This document shows, in pieces, positions 1 through 9,971 of a stretch of DNA of 64,000 nucleotides. The notes beneath the pieces are model-generated. The model was not told where the DNA came from. It did no database searches and saw only the letters and a list, made by a program, of their open reading frames with translations. The position numbers and the translations under genes are program-made. The number at the start of each line of letters is the position of its first letter. The stretch's first letter is position 1. The stretch is taken from NCBI GenBank assembly GCA_963711375.1, contig CAVQDV010000005.1:1-64000 (forward strand). Reading direction: 5' to 3'. The DNA comes from CAVQDV01 sp963711375 (GTDB lineage: Bacteria; Pseudomonadota; Gammaproteobacteria; Coxiellales; Coxiellaceae).

Positions 1-1310
1 CCACTAAATCCGAAAGAGCTAATCGCCGCACGGCGAACTCGTTCGCTTCTTGGCCAAGGTTCATTTTCTGTGGTGATTTTGAAGGGAAAATTTAAATGTA
101 TGCGTGAATTTAATTTTTTTAAATGCAAATTCTTTGGAATTACATCATGCTGTAAGGCCAGAATTACTTTAATTACACTCGCAATCCCTGCGGCACCTTC
201 CAAATGCCCAATATTCGTTTTTACAGAGCCTAATTTAAGCAAATTCGAGCTATCTCGTACACCGTAAGCCTTACGTATGGCGCTCACCTCAATGGGATCC
301 CCAAGGCGCGTGCCAGTTCCATGAGCCTCAAGATAGTCGATGTCTGCACCTTTTAATTTCGCTTTTTCGAGAACACTTCGCATCAAGGTTTCTTGAGCTT
401 CAGCATTTGGCACGGCAAATCGCTTAGTGGAACCATCGTGATTAACACCGCTGGCGTCAATCACAGCCAAAATCGTATTTCCATCTCGTTTAGCATCACT
501 CAGGCGTTTTAAAATAATGATGCCGCAACCCTCACCACGCGCATAACCATCCGCACTAGCGTCGAAAGTTTTACATCGACCATCACGGGAGAGCATTCCG
601 GCTTTAGAAAAAGCAATGCTTATGTCGGGTTTTACCATGACATTAACACCGCCAGCCAAGGCCAAGTCCGCATCCCGATTTCTCAAACTCTCGCAAGCTT
701 GATTAATGGCCACTAATGAAGACGAACAGGCCGTATCGATTGCAAAATTGGGTCCATGAAAGCCGAAGAAAAATGAAATTCTGCCTGTCGCCGTGCTGGA
801 AGTGTTCCCAGTCACAGCATAGGAATACATAATATCAGGATCATTTTTAGACATGAGTAAATCAGAATATTCGTGAGAACAGATGCCAACAAATACACCG
901 GTCAAGCTGTTTTTTAAGGATTCTGGCGCTATACCGGTGGACAGAATGGCTTCATAGCTCACTTCCAATAATAAGCGATGCTGCGGATCCAAATACTCAG
1001 CCTGTGGGGGACTTATGCCAAAAAAATCTGCATCAAATTCACTAAGATCAATATCTAAAAAACCCCCGAGCTTTGTCAACATTTTACTGGGGGCTAAAGG
1101 ATCCGGATCATAATACTGCTCAGCCTCCCAACGGCTAGAAGGCACTTCAACAATGGCATCACCACCACGCTCGAGTAATTTCCAAAATTCCTGGATATTA
1201 TCAGCCCCACCAGGAAAACGGCAACCCATCCCAATTACCGCGATGGGTTCAGAAGGTGCATCAACTAACGCATCTCGCAAGGGCTCTTCATCGTTTACTT
1301 TATTGTTCAT
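1..1310 (-). CDS. Type I polyketide synthase, N-terminal ketosynthase (partial, runs off left edge)
   Basis: The minus-strand frame is open from an ATG at 1310 to the window edge, about 436 codons. The translation is a beta-ketoacyl synthase domain. After about 25 residues comes PIAVIGMGCRFPGG, then the GPNFAIDTACSSSLVA block with the active-site Cys, EAHGTGT with the first catalytic His, and KTNIGHLEGAAG with the second. All three catalytic residues are present, so this KS should perform decarboxylative Claisen condensation. The KS lies close to the N-terminus, as in the first module of a modular or iterative synthase. Downstream domains (AT, ACP and others) would lie outside the window. It could also be a hybrid NRPS/PKS or PUFA-type enzyme. 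No loading domain precedes the KS. Confidence 0.93.
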   Translation of the reverse strand, partial: MNNKVNDEEPLRDALVDAPSEPIAVIGMGCRFPGGADNIQEFWKLLERGGDAIVEVPSSRWEAEQYYDPDPLAPSKMLTKLGGFLDIDLSEFDADFFGISPPQAEYLDPQHRLLLEVSYEAILSTGIAPESLKNSLTGVFVGICSHEYSDLLMSKNDPDIMYSYAVTGNTSSTATGRISFFFGFHGPNFAIDTACSSSLVAINQACESLRNRDADLALAGGVNVMVKPDISIAFSKAGMLSRDGRCKTFDASADGYARGEGCGIIILKRLSDAKRDGNTILAVIDASGVNHDGSTKRFAVPNAEAQETLMRSVLEKAKLKGADIDYLEAHGTGTRLGDPIEVSAIRKAYGVRDSSNLLKLGSVKTNIGHLEGAAGIASVIKVILALQHDVIPKNLHLKKLNSRIHLNFPFKITTENEPWPRSERVRRAAISSFGFS

Positions 1311-1415
1311 AGCATGAGGTGTCCTTACCTTTTACTTGAATACCGACACTCCGTTCTTTTGGGGCTATTACTTAGAAATTATAGCATATGGCTGGTTAAC
1401 GCTAAATATAGAGCA

Positions 1416-1556
1416 GTAATTCCCGCTAAAGCGGGAATTACTACAAAAAGCTGGGGGTCCTCAGGGGGAGCAAGGCTCTCCCTGAGCGCCAGCGGTGGGT
1501 TTCCCACCGCGCCAGCGTTAAAACCAGGAAGGAGTTCCCGCTTTAGCGGGAACTCC
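1416..1556. repeat. REPIN-like composite palindromic element, copy 1
   Basis: A 141-bp intergenic element begins and ends with related hairpins. The left one (1416-1426/1431-1441) and the right one (1531-1541/1546-1556) are perfect 11-bp stems around TAAA and TTTA loops, both sharing the core TTCCCGC/GCGGGAA. Between them are further palindromes, including GCGGTGGG-TTT-CCCACCGC. A second copy in inverted orientation lies at 17127-17270 and a degenerate one near 56251. It fills the gap between the convergent or tail-to-head pks and pmbA genes. Confidence 0.8.
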
Positions 1557-1589
1557 TGAACATAGAGTTAGCTAGAGAAGAGGAGGAAC

Positions 1590-2918
1590 TTAATTTCCGG
1601 CTATGGTCATATTTTCGATTAAAATGGAGCCGGTGAGGACATTGCCTCGGTGATCGATGTCGTTGCCTACGGCAACTATTTGAGAGAACATGTCTTTGAG
1701 ATTGCCCGAGACGGTAATTTCAAAAACCGGGAATTGAATTTCGCCATTTTCTACCCAAAAACCCGAGGCCCCTCGCGAATAATCGCCAGTAATTAATTTC
1801 ACGCCTTGACCCATAAGTTCAGTGATCAATAATCCACGATCCATTTTTTTCAGCAATTCTTTAAAATTCAAACCGCTATCCGTGATACCTAAATTATAAA
1901 CACCACCAGAATTTCCAGTGCCTTTTAAATTTAATTTTCGAGCAGAATAGGTGCCTAACACATAGCTGACTAATTCCCCATTTTGAATATAATGCCGATC
2001 TTCGGTGCGAACACCATCGGTGTCATAGGGCGCGCTACCCAATCCAGTTAATAAATGGGGCCTTTGATAAATATTAATAAAATCCGGGAAAACCTTGGTA
2101 TTAATTCGATTTAATAAAAAAGAACTTTCACGATATAAATTACCGCCACTCACGGCACCGATAAAGGCGCCCAATATTCCTTTTGCGACGTCCGCTTGAA
2201 AAATCACAGGGCAGGACTGAGTATCAATTTTACGGGCACCTAAACGCGACAGGGCTTTTTGAGCGGCGCGTTTTCCAATTTCAGAAATAGGGTCTAAATG
2301 CCCCGGTATCCGTGAATTACTATAATCAGAATCTCGCTGTTTTTCGCCTTTTTCTTCGGCCACCAGGCTGCAACTAATTGAGTGAGAAGTGCTGGAATAA
2401 TAGCCTAAAAAATTGTCGGTATTAGCAAATAATCGAGTCGTTTCGAAAGAGTTGACCGAAGCGCCTTCTGAATCTTGAATTCTAGGATCTAAAGCGCGTG
2501 CATTTAATTCGCATTCAATGGCCATTTGAATGGCATCGGAAGTGGTAATGGACCAAGGATGATAGAGTTCAAGATCGGGATAATTTCTCGCAAGATCTTC
2601 AGAATCGGCCAAACCAGCAAAGGGATCAACACCCGTAAATTGCGCAATGGAATAAGCTTTTTCCACCGTCGCTTCAACCGAGCTCTTCGAAAAATCTGTA
2701 GAGCTGGCAGAACCCGTACGATTTTGCACATAGACTGTGAGGGCCAACCCTTTTTCTAAAATATGTTCGACATTTTCGACATCACCCGCCCGAGCAGAAA
2801 CTGAAAAACCCTTGTCCCTCTGCATCGCAATATCTGCCGTCGCCCCTTTTTGCTGGGCTAATTTTAAGGCATATTCAGCCGCCTGAATCATTTCATTCGA
2901 ATCTTGGGTTAATTGCAC
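1590..2918 (-). CDS. pmbA: Metalloprotease PmbA/TldE
   Basis: The 442-residue product matches the usual length of PmbA (TldE), the partner of TldD. The TldD/TldE metalloprotease degrades unfolded peptides and matures ribosomally made peptides such as microcin B17. Visible family features are the N-terminal AEYALKLAQQKGATADIAM segment, the central YDTDGVRTEDR and NLGITDSG stretches, and the C-terminal GASGFWVENGEIQFPV with AVGNDIDHRGN. TldE itself lacks the TldD zinc ligands, and I see no HExxxH here, which fits TldE rather than TldD. The reading frame is intact. It starts at an ATG one base upstream of the last base of lon (the lon stop begins at 2919), so it is probably cotranscribed or read through from lon. 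Confidence 0.93.
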   Translation of the reverse strand: MQLTQDSNEMIQAAEYALKLAQQKGATADIAMQRDKGFSVSARAGDVENVEHILEKGLALTVYVQNRTGSASSTDFSKSSVEATVEKAYSIAQFTGVDPFAGLADSEDLARNYPDLELYHPWSITTSDAIQMAIECELNARALDPRIQDSEGASVNSFETTRLFANTDNFLGYYSSTSHSISCSLVAEEKGEKQRDSDYSNSRIPGHLDPISEIGKRAAQKALSRLGARKIDTQSCPVIFQADVAKGILGAFIGAVSGGNLYRESSFLLNRINTKVFPDFINIYQRPHLLTGLGSAPYDTDGVRTEDRHYIQNGELVSYVLGTYSARKLNLKGTGNSGGVYNLGITDSGLNFKELLKKMDRGLLITELMGQGVKLITGDYSRGASGFWVENGEIQFPVFEITVSGNLKDMFSQIVAVGNDIDHRGNVLTGSILIENMTIAGN

Positions 2919-5357
2919 TTAATGAGTTCCTTGTTGATCCGATTTAAAAGCTCGCTTCTTTTTTGCTTCCATGAAAGGAGGATGCACGACTTTCACAAAG
3001 GTTGAAGGGAGACGGGTTAAAGCGATTTCTAATACCTGATCAATCCATCGCACAGGATGAATTTTCATTTTCTCCGTCACTTCTTTCGGAATTTCCTTGA
3101 GATCTTTAAAGTTTTCCTCAGGGATAATGACATCTTTAATTCCACCCCTTAGGGCGGCTAATAATTTTTCTTTCAAGCCCCCAATCGGCAGCACTTCACC
3201 ACGGAGTGTAATTTCTCCCGTCATGGCCACATCGGCACGCACCGGTAGTTTCGTGATGGCAGAAACCAAAACCGTGCACATTCCAACACCTGCACTCGGA
3301 CCATCTTTAGGGGTAGCACCTTCGGGAACATGAATGTGAAAATCATGTTCTTGGAAGAATTGATCATCAAGACCAAACATATCAATCCGACTGCGAACCA
3401 CGGTCATGGCTGCATTTATCGATTCTTGCATGACAGTGCCCAGACTTCCGGTGTAGAGGGATTTTCCTTTTCCACCCACTACCTGTGCTTCAATGCGTAA
3501 TAATTCTCCTCCGACTTCAGTCCACGCCAAACCGGTAACTTGTCCCACTTCATCATTCGCCTCAGCCAGGCCAAATCGAAATCGTGGCACACCCAAATAT
3601 TTTTCGATATTTCGATGCGAAATATGGTAGGTTTTTTCGGCCGCCGGCGTTTTTCTCTTCACGGCTTCTTTCACCACCTTACGACATAATTTTGAAATTT
3701 CCCGCTCCAAATTACGCACACCCGCTTCTCGGGTATAGCGTTGAATAATCTCTCGCACCGCGGATTCTGAAACCGTTAATTCATTTTTGCGCAATCCAGA
3801 AGCTTCCATTTGTCTTGAAATTAAATATTTTTCGGCAATATGATATTTTTCGTCCTCGGTGTAACCGGCTAAACGAATGACTTCCATACGATCTAATAAA
3901 GGCGCTGGAATATTCAAACTGTTCGCGGTCGCAATAAACATCACATCCGATAAATCATAATCCACTTCTAAATAATGATCGTTGAATTTATTATTTTGCT
4001 CAGGATCTAATACTTCTAACAATGCGGAAGCTGGATCGCCACGAAAATCCATGGCCATTTTATCCACTTCATCCAGCATAAATAAGGGATTTCGAACTTT
4101 TGCCTTCATCATTTTTTGAATAATTTTACCGGGCATCGCACCGATATATGTACGACGGTGACCACGAATTTCAGCTTCATCTCGAACCCCACCTAAGGAA
4201 ATTCGAATAAATTTACGGCCAGTGGCATTGGCAATCGATTGGCCCAAAGATGTTTTACCAACACCAGGGGGACCCACCAAACATAAAATAGGACCCTTTA
4301 ATTTTCGAACTCGCTGCTGAACCGCAAGATATTCTAAAATTCGTCTCTTTCACTTCTTTTAGCCCATAATGATCGGCATCTAAAATTTTCTCTGCGCTTA
4401 AGATATCTTCATTGACTTTACTGAATGTTTTTTCCAGGGCACTCGCAACCAAAGCCTCAAGATAATTCCGCACTACGGTCGCTTCGGCAGACATGGCTGG
4501 CATTATTTTTAATTTGCTCACTTCTTGCATAGCTTTTTCATGCGCCTCTTTTGGCATATGAGCTTCTTTGATATTTTTCACGAGCTGATGAAATTTCATC
4601 GGAGCACCGCCCTCTTCGCCTAACTCACCTAATTCTTGTTGAATGGCTTTTATTTTTTCGCTTAAATAATACTGGCGCTGACTTTTTTCCACTTGTTGCT
4701 TCACGCGTCCTTGAACGCGCTTATCGACATCAATTATTTCAAGCTCTTGAATCAATAATTTTTGCAATAATTCTAAGCGTTCCTGGATAGGAATGGTTTC
4801 GAGAATGTGTTGGCGTGAATCAATTTTAATGGTCATGTGCGCGGCAACAGTATCGGCCAATCGACCACGGATCTTCTATGCTCGCTAATGAGACTAATAA
4901 TTCCGGCGGAATTTTTTTATTGGCTTTAACAAGTGCCTCAAATTGCGATATAACACCGCGCATCATTCCTTCAATTTCACCAGCCGGTTCGGGCTCAGCG
5001 TCATCAATCATTTCGATAATGGCGCGAGATAACTTGGTCGTTTTTAATAAATTGGATGAGTTTAGCACGTCTTGCACCTTCCACTAAGACTTTCACGGTG
5101 CCATCGGGTAGGCGCAGCAATTGTAAAATCGTCGCCAGCGTACCAATTCGGTAAAGATCTTCTTCTTTTGGTGTGTCGACGGCAGCTTCTTTTTGAGCCA
5201 GCAAAAAAACTTGCTTATCTTCAGCCATCGCCTCTTCTAAGGATCGAATCGAGTCGGCACGTCCAACAAATAAAGGAATAACCATATGCGGAAAAACCAC
5301 AACATCACGCAATGGTAAGAGTGGATAATTTTTTTCTTTTTCATTTTCCTTAGGCAT
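2919..5357 (-). pseudogene. lon: ATP-dependent protease Lon, frame disrupted at three sites
   Basis: The region encodes a full-length Lon (about 810 residues): N-terminal substrate domain beginning MPKENEKEKNYPLLPLRD, coiled coil, AAA+ module with Walker A GPPGVGKTS, and a protease domain with PKDGPSAGVGM (catalytic Ser) and GEVLPIGGLKEKL (catalytic Lys). It is split over four frames. By alignment to the expected Lon sequence, one base is missing near 5028-5036, one is extra near 4867, and one is extra near 4344. The three lesions lie before the ATPase domain. The last 453 codons, from Walker A to the end, are intact. As printed no full protein can be made. Either lon is decaying or the assembly carries indel errors. 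It lies 22 bp downstream of clpX and directly upstream of pmbA. Confidence 0.88.
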
Positions 5358-5379
5358 TGGCTTCCCCTTTATTTATAAA

Positions 5380-6631
5380 TTATGCCGCACTTTCTTTTTG
5401 ATCGTTCTCATAAATGTACAAAGGATTGGCCTCCCCTTTAACTACGTTCTCATCGATCACCACTTTTCTTAAGCCTGGAATAGAGGGTAATTCGTACATG
5501 AGATCGAGCAAGGTATTTTCGACAATAGAACGCAATCCTCGCGCACCCGATTTGCGTTTGAGTGCTTGAAGCGCAATTTCGCGAAGTGCCTTTTCACGGA
5601 AATTAATTTCGACACCTTCCAATTCAAATAATTTTGCATATTGCTTGGTAAGCGCATTTTTCGGCTCGGATAAAATTCGCACCAAGGCTTCTTCATCCAA
5701 TTCATCCAAAACCGCAACAACCGGTAGTCGACCAATAAATTCAGGAATTAATCCAAATTTAATTAAATCTTCTGGTTGAACTTGGCGCATTAATTCTGTG
5801 TAGACCACGGACTTTTCTTCGTTTTTCACTTGGGCCGAAAATCCAATTCCGGTTTGTTCGGTTCGACCTTGAATAATTTTATCCAAATCGAGCAAAAGCA
5901 CCACCGCAAATAAATAAAATATTGGAAGTATCCACATGCAAATATTCTTGCTGCGGATGTTTACGTCCACCTTGTGGAGGAATAGCCGCAACGGTGCCCT
6001 CAATTAATTTAAGCAGCGCTTGTTGAACGCCTTCGCCTGATACGTCACGTGTTAAGGATGGGCTGTCGGATTTACGCGAAATTTTATCAATTTCGTCGAT
6101 GTAAATAATTCCGGTTTGAGCTTTTTCGACATCGTAATTGCATTTTTGCAGTAATTTTTGGATGATATTTTCAACATCTTCACCCACATAGCCTGCTTCC
6201 GTTAAAGTCGTGGCATCGGCTATCGCAAAAGGCACATTTAAAATTCGAGCTAAGGTTTCTGCCAATAGGGTTTTACCCGATCCGGTAGGACCAATCAGTA
6301 AAATATTACTTTTTGCAATTTCAACATCGTCTTTGCTCTTGTGACGAAGCCTTTTGTAGTGATTGTAAACGGAAACCGAAAGCACCTTTTTCGCATAGTT
6401 TTGACCAACGACATATTGATCCAACTGCTTGTGAATTTCTTGAGGTTTGGGTAATTTGGCCTGATCCCCTAGGGTGGCCTGAGCCATTTCTTCTTCGCGA
6501 ATAATATCATTACAGAGGGCCACGCACTCATTACAAACGAACACGGATGGACCCGCAATTAGCTTTTGAACCTCATGCTGGCTCTTCCCGCAGAAGGAGC
6601 AATACAGCGTTTGTGCTTTATCTTGACTCAT
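5380..6631 (-). pseudogene. clpX: ATP-dependent Clp protease ATP-binding subunit ClpX, one frameshift
   Basis: The first 250 codons give the N-terminal C4 zinc-binding domain (CSFCGK and CNECVALC), Walker A GPTGSGKT and Walker B IIYIDEID. The frame breaks near 5884-5893, within the conserved FICGGAFAGLDK segment, where one base appears to be extra. The remaining sequence continues in another frame (DKIIQGRTEQTG, PEFIGRLPV, GARGLRSIVE) to a normal end, giving a joined length near 415 residues, typical of ClpX. Partner clpP lies 82 bp upstream and appears intact. A sequencing or assembly indel would restore the gene. If real, ClpXP would lack its unfoldase. Confidence 0.9.
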
Positions 6632-6713
6632 ATGGACCTCATAGTATACCGATACTAGGGTAATATGGGGGCAAAAACCACCACTTCAATACCCTTATTA
6701 TAGTTGAGAAATC

Positions 6714-7301
6714 CTAATCCCGGTGCGTAAAGATCGAATCAATCAGACCATAGGCCTTAGCTTGCTCAGGATGCATGAAGTTATCCCGGTTGGTGTCTCT
6801 CTCGATAATGTCCATCGGCTGGCCTGTGTGTTTGGCCAACAAATGATTTAACAAGTCCCCAACGCGCTTGGTTTCTGCCGCATGAATCTGAATATCGGTA
6901 TTCTGGCCCTGAAAGCCGCCCAACACTTGATGAATCATCACGGTGGAGTGGGGTAGGCAGTGACGCTTTCCCGCGGCGCCACCGGCCAGTAAAAAGGCTC
7001 CAGCGCTAGCCGCCTGACCAATGCAAAGGGTGCTGACATCTGGCTTAATAAATTGCATCGTGTCGTAGATCGCTAAAGCCGCCGAAACAGCCCCGCCAGG
7101 AGAATTGATATAAAGTGAGATATCTTTATTGGGATTTTCGGATTCCAAAAAAAGCAACTGTGCAATAATCAAATTCGCCATGTTTTCTTCGACAGGACCC
7201 ACCATAAAAATAATGCGTTCTTTTAAAAGCCGCGAATAAATATCATAAGCGCGCTCACCCCGTGAGCTTTGCTCTACCACCATCGGAACTAAATAACTCA
7301 T
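6714..7301 (-). CDS. clpP: ATP-dependent Clp protease proteolytic subunit ClpP
   Basis: The 195-residue serine protease has a normal length and an intact frame. The catalytic Ser lies in GQAASAGAFLLAGG and the His in HSTVMIHQVLGG. The Asp is expected in the following RDTNRDNFM region. It forms the tetradecameric chamber that works with ClpX or ClpA. Its ATG overlaps the tig stop codon by 4 bp (ATGA), and a strong AGGAGGTGAT Shine-Dalgarno lies within the end of tig, so the two are translationally coupled. The order tig-clpP-clpX-lon is the classical gammaproteobacterial one. Confidence 0.97.
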   Translation of the reverse strand: MSYLVPMVVEQSSRGERAYDIYSRLLKERIIFMVGPVEENMANLIIAQLLFLESENPNKDISLYINSPGGAVSAALAIYDTMQFIKPDVSTLCIGQAASAGAFLLAGGAAGKRHCLPHSTVMIHQVLGGFQGQNTDIQIHAAETKRVGDLLNHLLAKHTGQPMDIIERDTNRDNFMHPEQAKAYGLIDSIFTHRD

Positions 7302-8626
7302 AATTCATCACCTCCTTGTTGAACCCACTCTACGAAGGCTTCGTAATTGAGTGGTTTTTCTTGAATCTTAGCATTTTCAAGCAATTTGGCGATAGCCTGC
7401 TCTTCTAATACCAAGGATTCAATTTGGTTAATTAAGTTTTCATTTTGATAATACATTTCGACGATCTGGTCTGCGTTTGGATAGGCCTTCGCCATTTCTT
7501 TTACTTTTTCGCGAACTTTTTCCACATCAGCTTTTATTTCATTCATGCGGATCACTTCGCCCACTAAAAGGCCTAATGAAACGCGTTTATTCGCCTGTTC
7601 TTGAAAAGGCTCACTCGGCAAATCGATGTGCGGCAATTCTTTTTTACCCTGCTGCATGGCCATTTGGCTACGTGCCATATTTTGTAAATTGGCAATTTCG
7701 GATTTAATTAAGGCCTCTGGAATTTCAATGGCATTCAGGGAGAGTAATTTTTCAAAAACTTGAGCCTTAAATTTATTCTCTACCAATTGCTCCAGTTCTT
7801 TTTGCATGCTTTTTTTCACATGATCTTTAAAATCTTCTGCAGACTTATCAGCAAACCCAACTTTTTTCAAAAATTCTTCATCGATTGGCGGTAACAGAGG
7901 TTCCTTCACTTCATGAAGCGTAATTTTAAAGATAGCTTCTTTTCCAGCTAAATCTTGAACGGGATATTTTTCCGGGAAATTCACTTTGATATCAAATTTA
8001 TCGCCAGGATTTTTCCCCACTATGCCCTCTTCAAATCCAGGAATCATTTGCTTGGAACCCAGTTCTAATTCAAAATGCTCTGCTTTTCCGCCCTCAAAGG
8101 CCTTATCATCAACAAATCCTTCAAAGTCGATTTTGACCTTGTCACCGTCTTTTGAGGCGCGAGTAACGGAAGTCCACTCGGCATGTTTGGCGCGAATTTT
8201 ATCGACCACTTTATCCAAGTCATCTGCTGCAATTTCAGAAACGATTTTTTCAAACGAAACGCCATCGAAATCCTTTAAGCTAATTTCAGGATAGACTTCA
8301 AAAGTAGCTTCGTATTCAAAATCCTCATTGGGGACAAGCGGTTTTGGGTTCACTTGAGGCTGGCCAGCCATTTTCAGATCGTGCTGCTTAAGCGCCCCAT
8401 CAAAGCTTTCCTGCATGAGATCACCGGCTAATTCTTGGCATATGGCCTTGGTGTAACGACCCTCAATAACATCCATTGGCGCTTTGCCAGGACGAAAGCC
8501 TTTAATGGAAGCGGTTTTGGCTACCTTTTTCAGCTTTTCTTGATAAGCCTTTGCAACCTGTTCTTTCTCGACTGTGATCTTTAAACGTCGTTGTAAACCG
8601 GATAATTTCTCAATAACTACTTGCAT
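7298..8626 (-). CDS. tig: Trigger factor (ribosome-associated chaperone and peptidyl-prolyl isomerase)
   Basis: The 442-residue product has the three-domain layout of trigger factor. The N-terminal ribosome-binding domain holds the signature KGFRPGKAPMDVIEGRY around residues 42-58. The FKBP-type PPIase domain includes DGDKVKIDFEGFVDDKAFEGG and IPGFEEGIVG. A helical C-terminal chaperone region follows. It binds near L23 at the ribosome exit tunnel and shields nascent chains. It starts 22 bp downstream of the tRNA-Leu 3' end and overlaps clpP by 4 bp, forming the head of the tig-clpP-clpX-lon run. Confidence 0.97.
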   Translation of the reverse strand: MQVVIEKLSGLQRRLKITVEKEQVAKAYQEKLKKVAKTASIKGFRPGKAPMDVIEGRYTKAICQELAGDLMQESFDGALKQHDLKMAGQPQVNPKPLVPNEDFEYEATFEVYPEISLKDFDGVSFEKIVSEIAADDLDKVVDKIRAKHAEWTSVTRASKDGDKVKIDFEGFVDDKAFEGGKAEHFELELGSKQMIPGFEEGIVGKNPGDKFDIKVNFPEKYPVQDLAGKEAIFKITLHEVKEPLLPPIDEEFLKKVGFADKSAEDFKDHVKKSMQKELEQLVENKFKAQVFEKLLSLNAIEIPEALIKSEIANLQNMARSQMAMQQGKKELPHIDLPSEPFQEQANKRVSLGLLVGEVIRMNEIKADVEKVREKVKEMAKAYPNADQIVEMYYQNENLINQIESLVLEEQAIAKLLENAKIQEKPLNYEAFVEWVQQGGDEL

Positions 8627-8647
8627 GTGAATTCCTCAAATGATTAA

Positions 8648-8732
8648 TGGTGCGAGAGGAGAGACTCGAACTCTCACAGGTTACCCCACTGGAACCTAAA
8701 TCCAGCGCGTCTACCAGTTTCGCCACTCTCGC
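8648..8732 (-). tRNA. tRNA-Leu (anticodon UAG)
   Basis: Reading the minus strand, a 7-bp acceptor stem GCGAGAG/CTCTCGC is followed by discriminator A and an encoded CCA end (8648-8650). The D arm contains TGGTAGACG. The anticodon stem CTGGA/TCCAG encloses loop TTTAGGT with anticodon TAG. A long variable arm, typical of class II tRNAs, follows, and the T arm has GAGAGTTCGAGTCTCTC. Total 85 nt. It decodes CUA and related leucine codons. It lies immediately upstream of tig, a placement familiar in Legionella-like genomes. Confidence 0.96.
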
Positions 8733-8873
8733 AAGCGAGCTATTGAACACTATATTTACCTCCGACTCAAGAGGAGGAGAAAGAGTTTCCATTCTAAATT
8801 CTGAGAAAGTCTGGAAATTATTTGTTTATATACTATATTTTCTTTAGACAAATTGGATTAAGGGGTGGTCGCC

Positions 8874-9317
8874 ATGTTGAATAAAAAAGGCTTATTAATG
8901 ATCAGTGTTTCGGCTTTCTTGCTTACAACTGTCGCCTATTCTACTCCCAATACCACCTCTCCTCCCGACCCTCCCTATCTCGAACTTACGGTATCAGACC
9001 CCGTATATGGTTGGACCCATACTTACACGCGACTCGTTACTGTGAATGAAAGAATGTCAAATAGGCTTTGTAATCTTTGGATGTCAAAAACTTCCGACAA
9101 TTTGAAGTTTACTTTGGTTCTACCCCCTGGACAAAATAGGACTTATCAGTTGACTCTTAAGTCATCAGCGGGCGTGACTTTTAGCGCAACGACTTTCAAC
9201 CTAAATCCTCAAACCACATTTATATTTATTTGGGCAAAATTACCTAAGGGAGCCAAACCATCAACACCCTGCCCTACGGCTGTATCTTTGGCCGTGGGAA
9301 TCACAAGAACAAATTAG
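8874..9317 (+). CDS. Small secreted protein of unknown function
   Basis: About 147 residues with a clear signal peptide (MLNKKG then a hydrophobic stretch ending TVAYS). I chose the ATG at 8874 because an AGGGGTGG Shine-Dalgarno-like tract lies 7-8 bp upstream; an in-frame GTG at 8865 would overlap that tract. The mature part is Ser/Thr/Pro-rich, with one Cys near the middle (RLCNLW) and one near the end (TPCPTA) that could form a disulphide in the periplasm. The predicted beta-rich character is only an impression. I do not recognise the family. It stands alone after the tRNA, with about 160 bp before the next gene. Confidence 0.7.
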   Translation: MLNKKGLLMISVSAFLLTTVAYSTPNTTSPPDPPYLELTVSDPVYGWTHTYTRLVTVNERMSNRLCNLWMSKTSDNLKFTLVLPPGQNRTYQLTLKSSAGVTFSATTFNLNPQTTFIFIWAKLPKGAKPSTPCPTAVSLAVGITRTN

Positions 9318-9474
9318 AAAATACAAAGTAATTTCGTGAATTCCCCTCTACCTACAATTGACTTGAGATTGTATGAATTTTAATCAGGTTTAACTTTTTA
9401 AATTAGATATGGTAATGTATTTGCGAAGTCAGCATTTGGCTTCTAAGGAACTTTATTCATGAGGAATTAAAAAA

Positions 9475-9912
9475 ATGCAATTTAAGAAAACGCTTATTCT
9501 CTCGGCTTCTGTAATTACACTTGGATTTTCGATCACTGCTCTTGCAGACAATTTCACTTGCCCTACTGAATTTAAAAAAAATGACAAGGGCATTTGGTAT
9601 TCTGATCAGCAACCCGGCTGGCAATCCACTGCAAAATTAGATGATAAAGTAACGATAGAGGGTAAAAATTTTGGTGGCGCGGTATTCTCACCCGCCCACA
9701 AAAGAATTGCTTGTGTTTATCGTTCCAGCGACGATAAGTGGGTGGCTTTTGTTTCAGACCAAAATGCTAAAATCGAAGTCAATAAGGACATAAAAGATGA
9801 TTCCGGCAAGGATTCTGCGTGGAAATTCAGCGATGAACACAAAGATTATGCCTGCGGAAAACCTTCAGTGACCGATCTGAAAAATTGTCAGTTCACCTTC
9901 CCAAAAAGTTAA
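9475..9912 (+). CDS. Small exported protein, possibly DUF3757-like
   Basis: 145 residues starting with a typical Sec signal peptide (MQFKKTLILSAS...ITALA|DN). The mature part begins NFTCPTEFKKNDKGIW and has four cysteines (FTCP, IACVY, YACG, KNCQF), suggesting two disulphides in the periplasm. The Cys-Pro start, a GW motif and a late CxF resemble small secreted proteins of the DUF3757 type known from Legionella-like bacteria, but I cannot confirm this by search. A strong hairpin follows the stop codon. An ATTAAAAAA stretch precedes the ATG, with GAGGAAT 8-10 bp upstream as the likely ribosome binding site. Confidence 0.75.
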   Translation: MQFKKTLILSASVITLGFSITALADNFTCPTEFKKNDKGIWYSDQQPGWQSTAKLDDKVTIEGKNFGGAVFSPAHKRIACVYRSSDDKWVAFVSDQNAKIEVNKDIKDDSGKDSAWKFSDEHKDYACGKPSVTDLKNCQFTFPKS

Positions 9913-9930
9913 ACCTTTCCCTTCGCTCAA

Positions 9931-9971
9931 AATCAATGCGGGAGAATTCCAATTCTCCCCCAATTGATTTA
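9931..9971. terminator. Bidirectional hairpin between the secreted protein and the AAA ATPase
   Basis: A perfect 9-bp stem GGGAGAATT-CC-AATTCTCCC (9940-9948/9951-9959) is extended outward by AAATCAAT and ATTGATTT arms after a small mismatch. It lies 18 bp past the stop of the plus-strand gene and overlaps the 3' end of the convergent ATPase gene, so it can serve both. The T-run is short, so Rho-independent function is likely but not certain. Confidence 0.6.

Noticed and set aside
8760..8864. Riboswitch upstream of the small secreted protein
   Set aside because: No conserved riboswitch pattern was recognisable.
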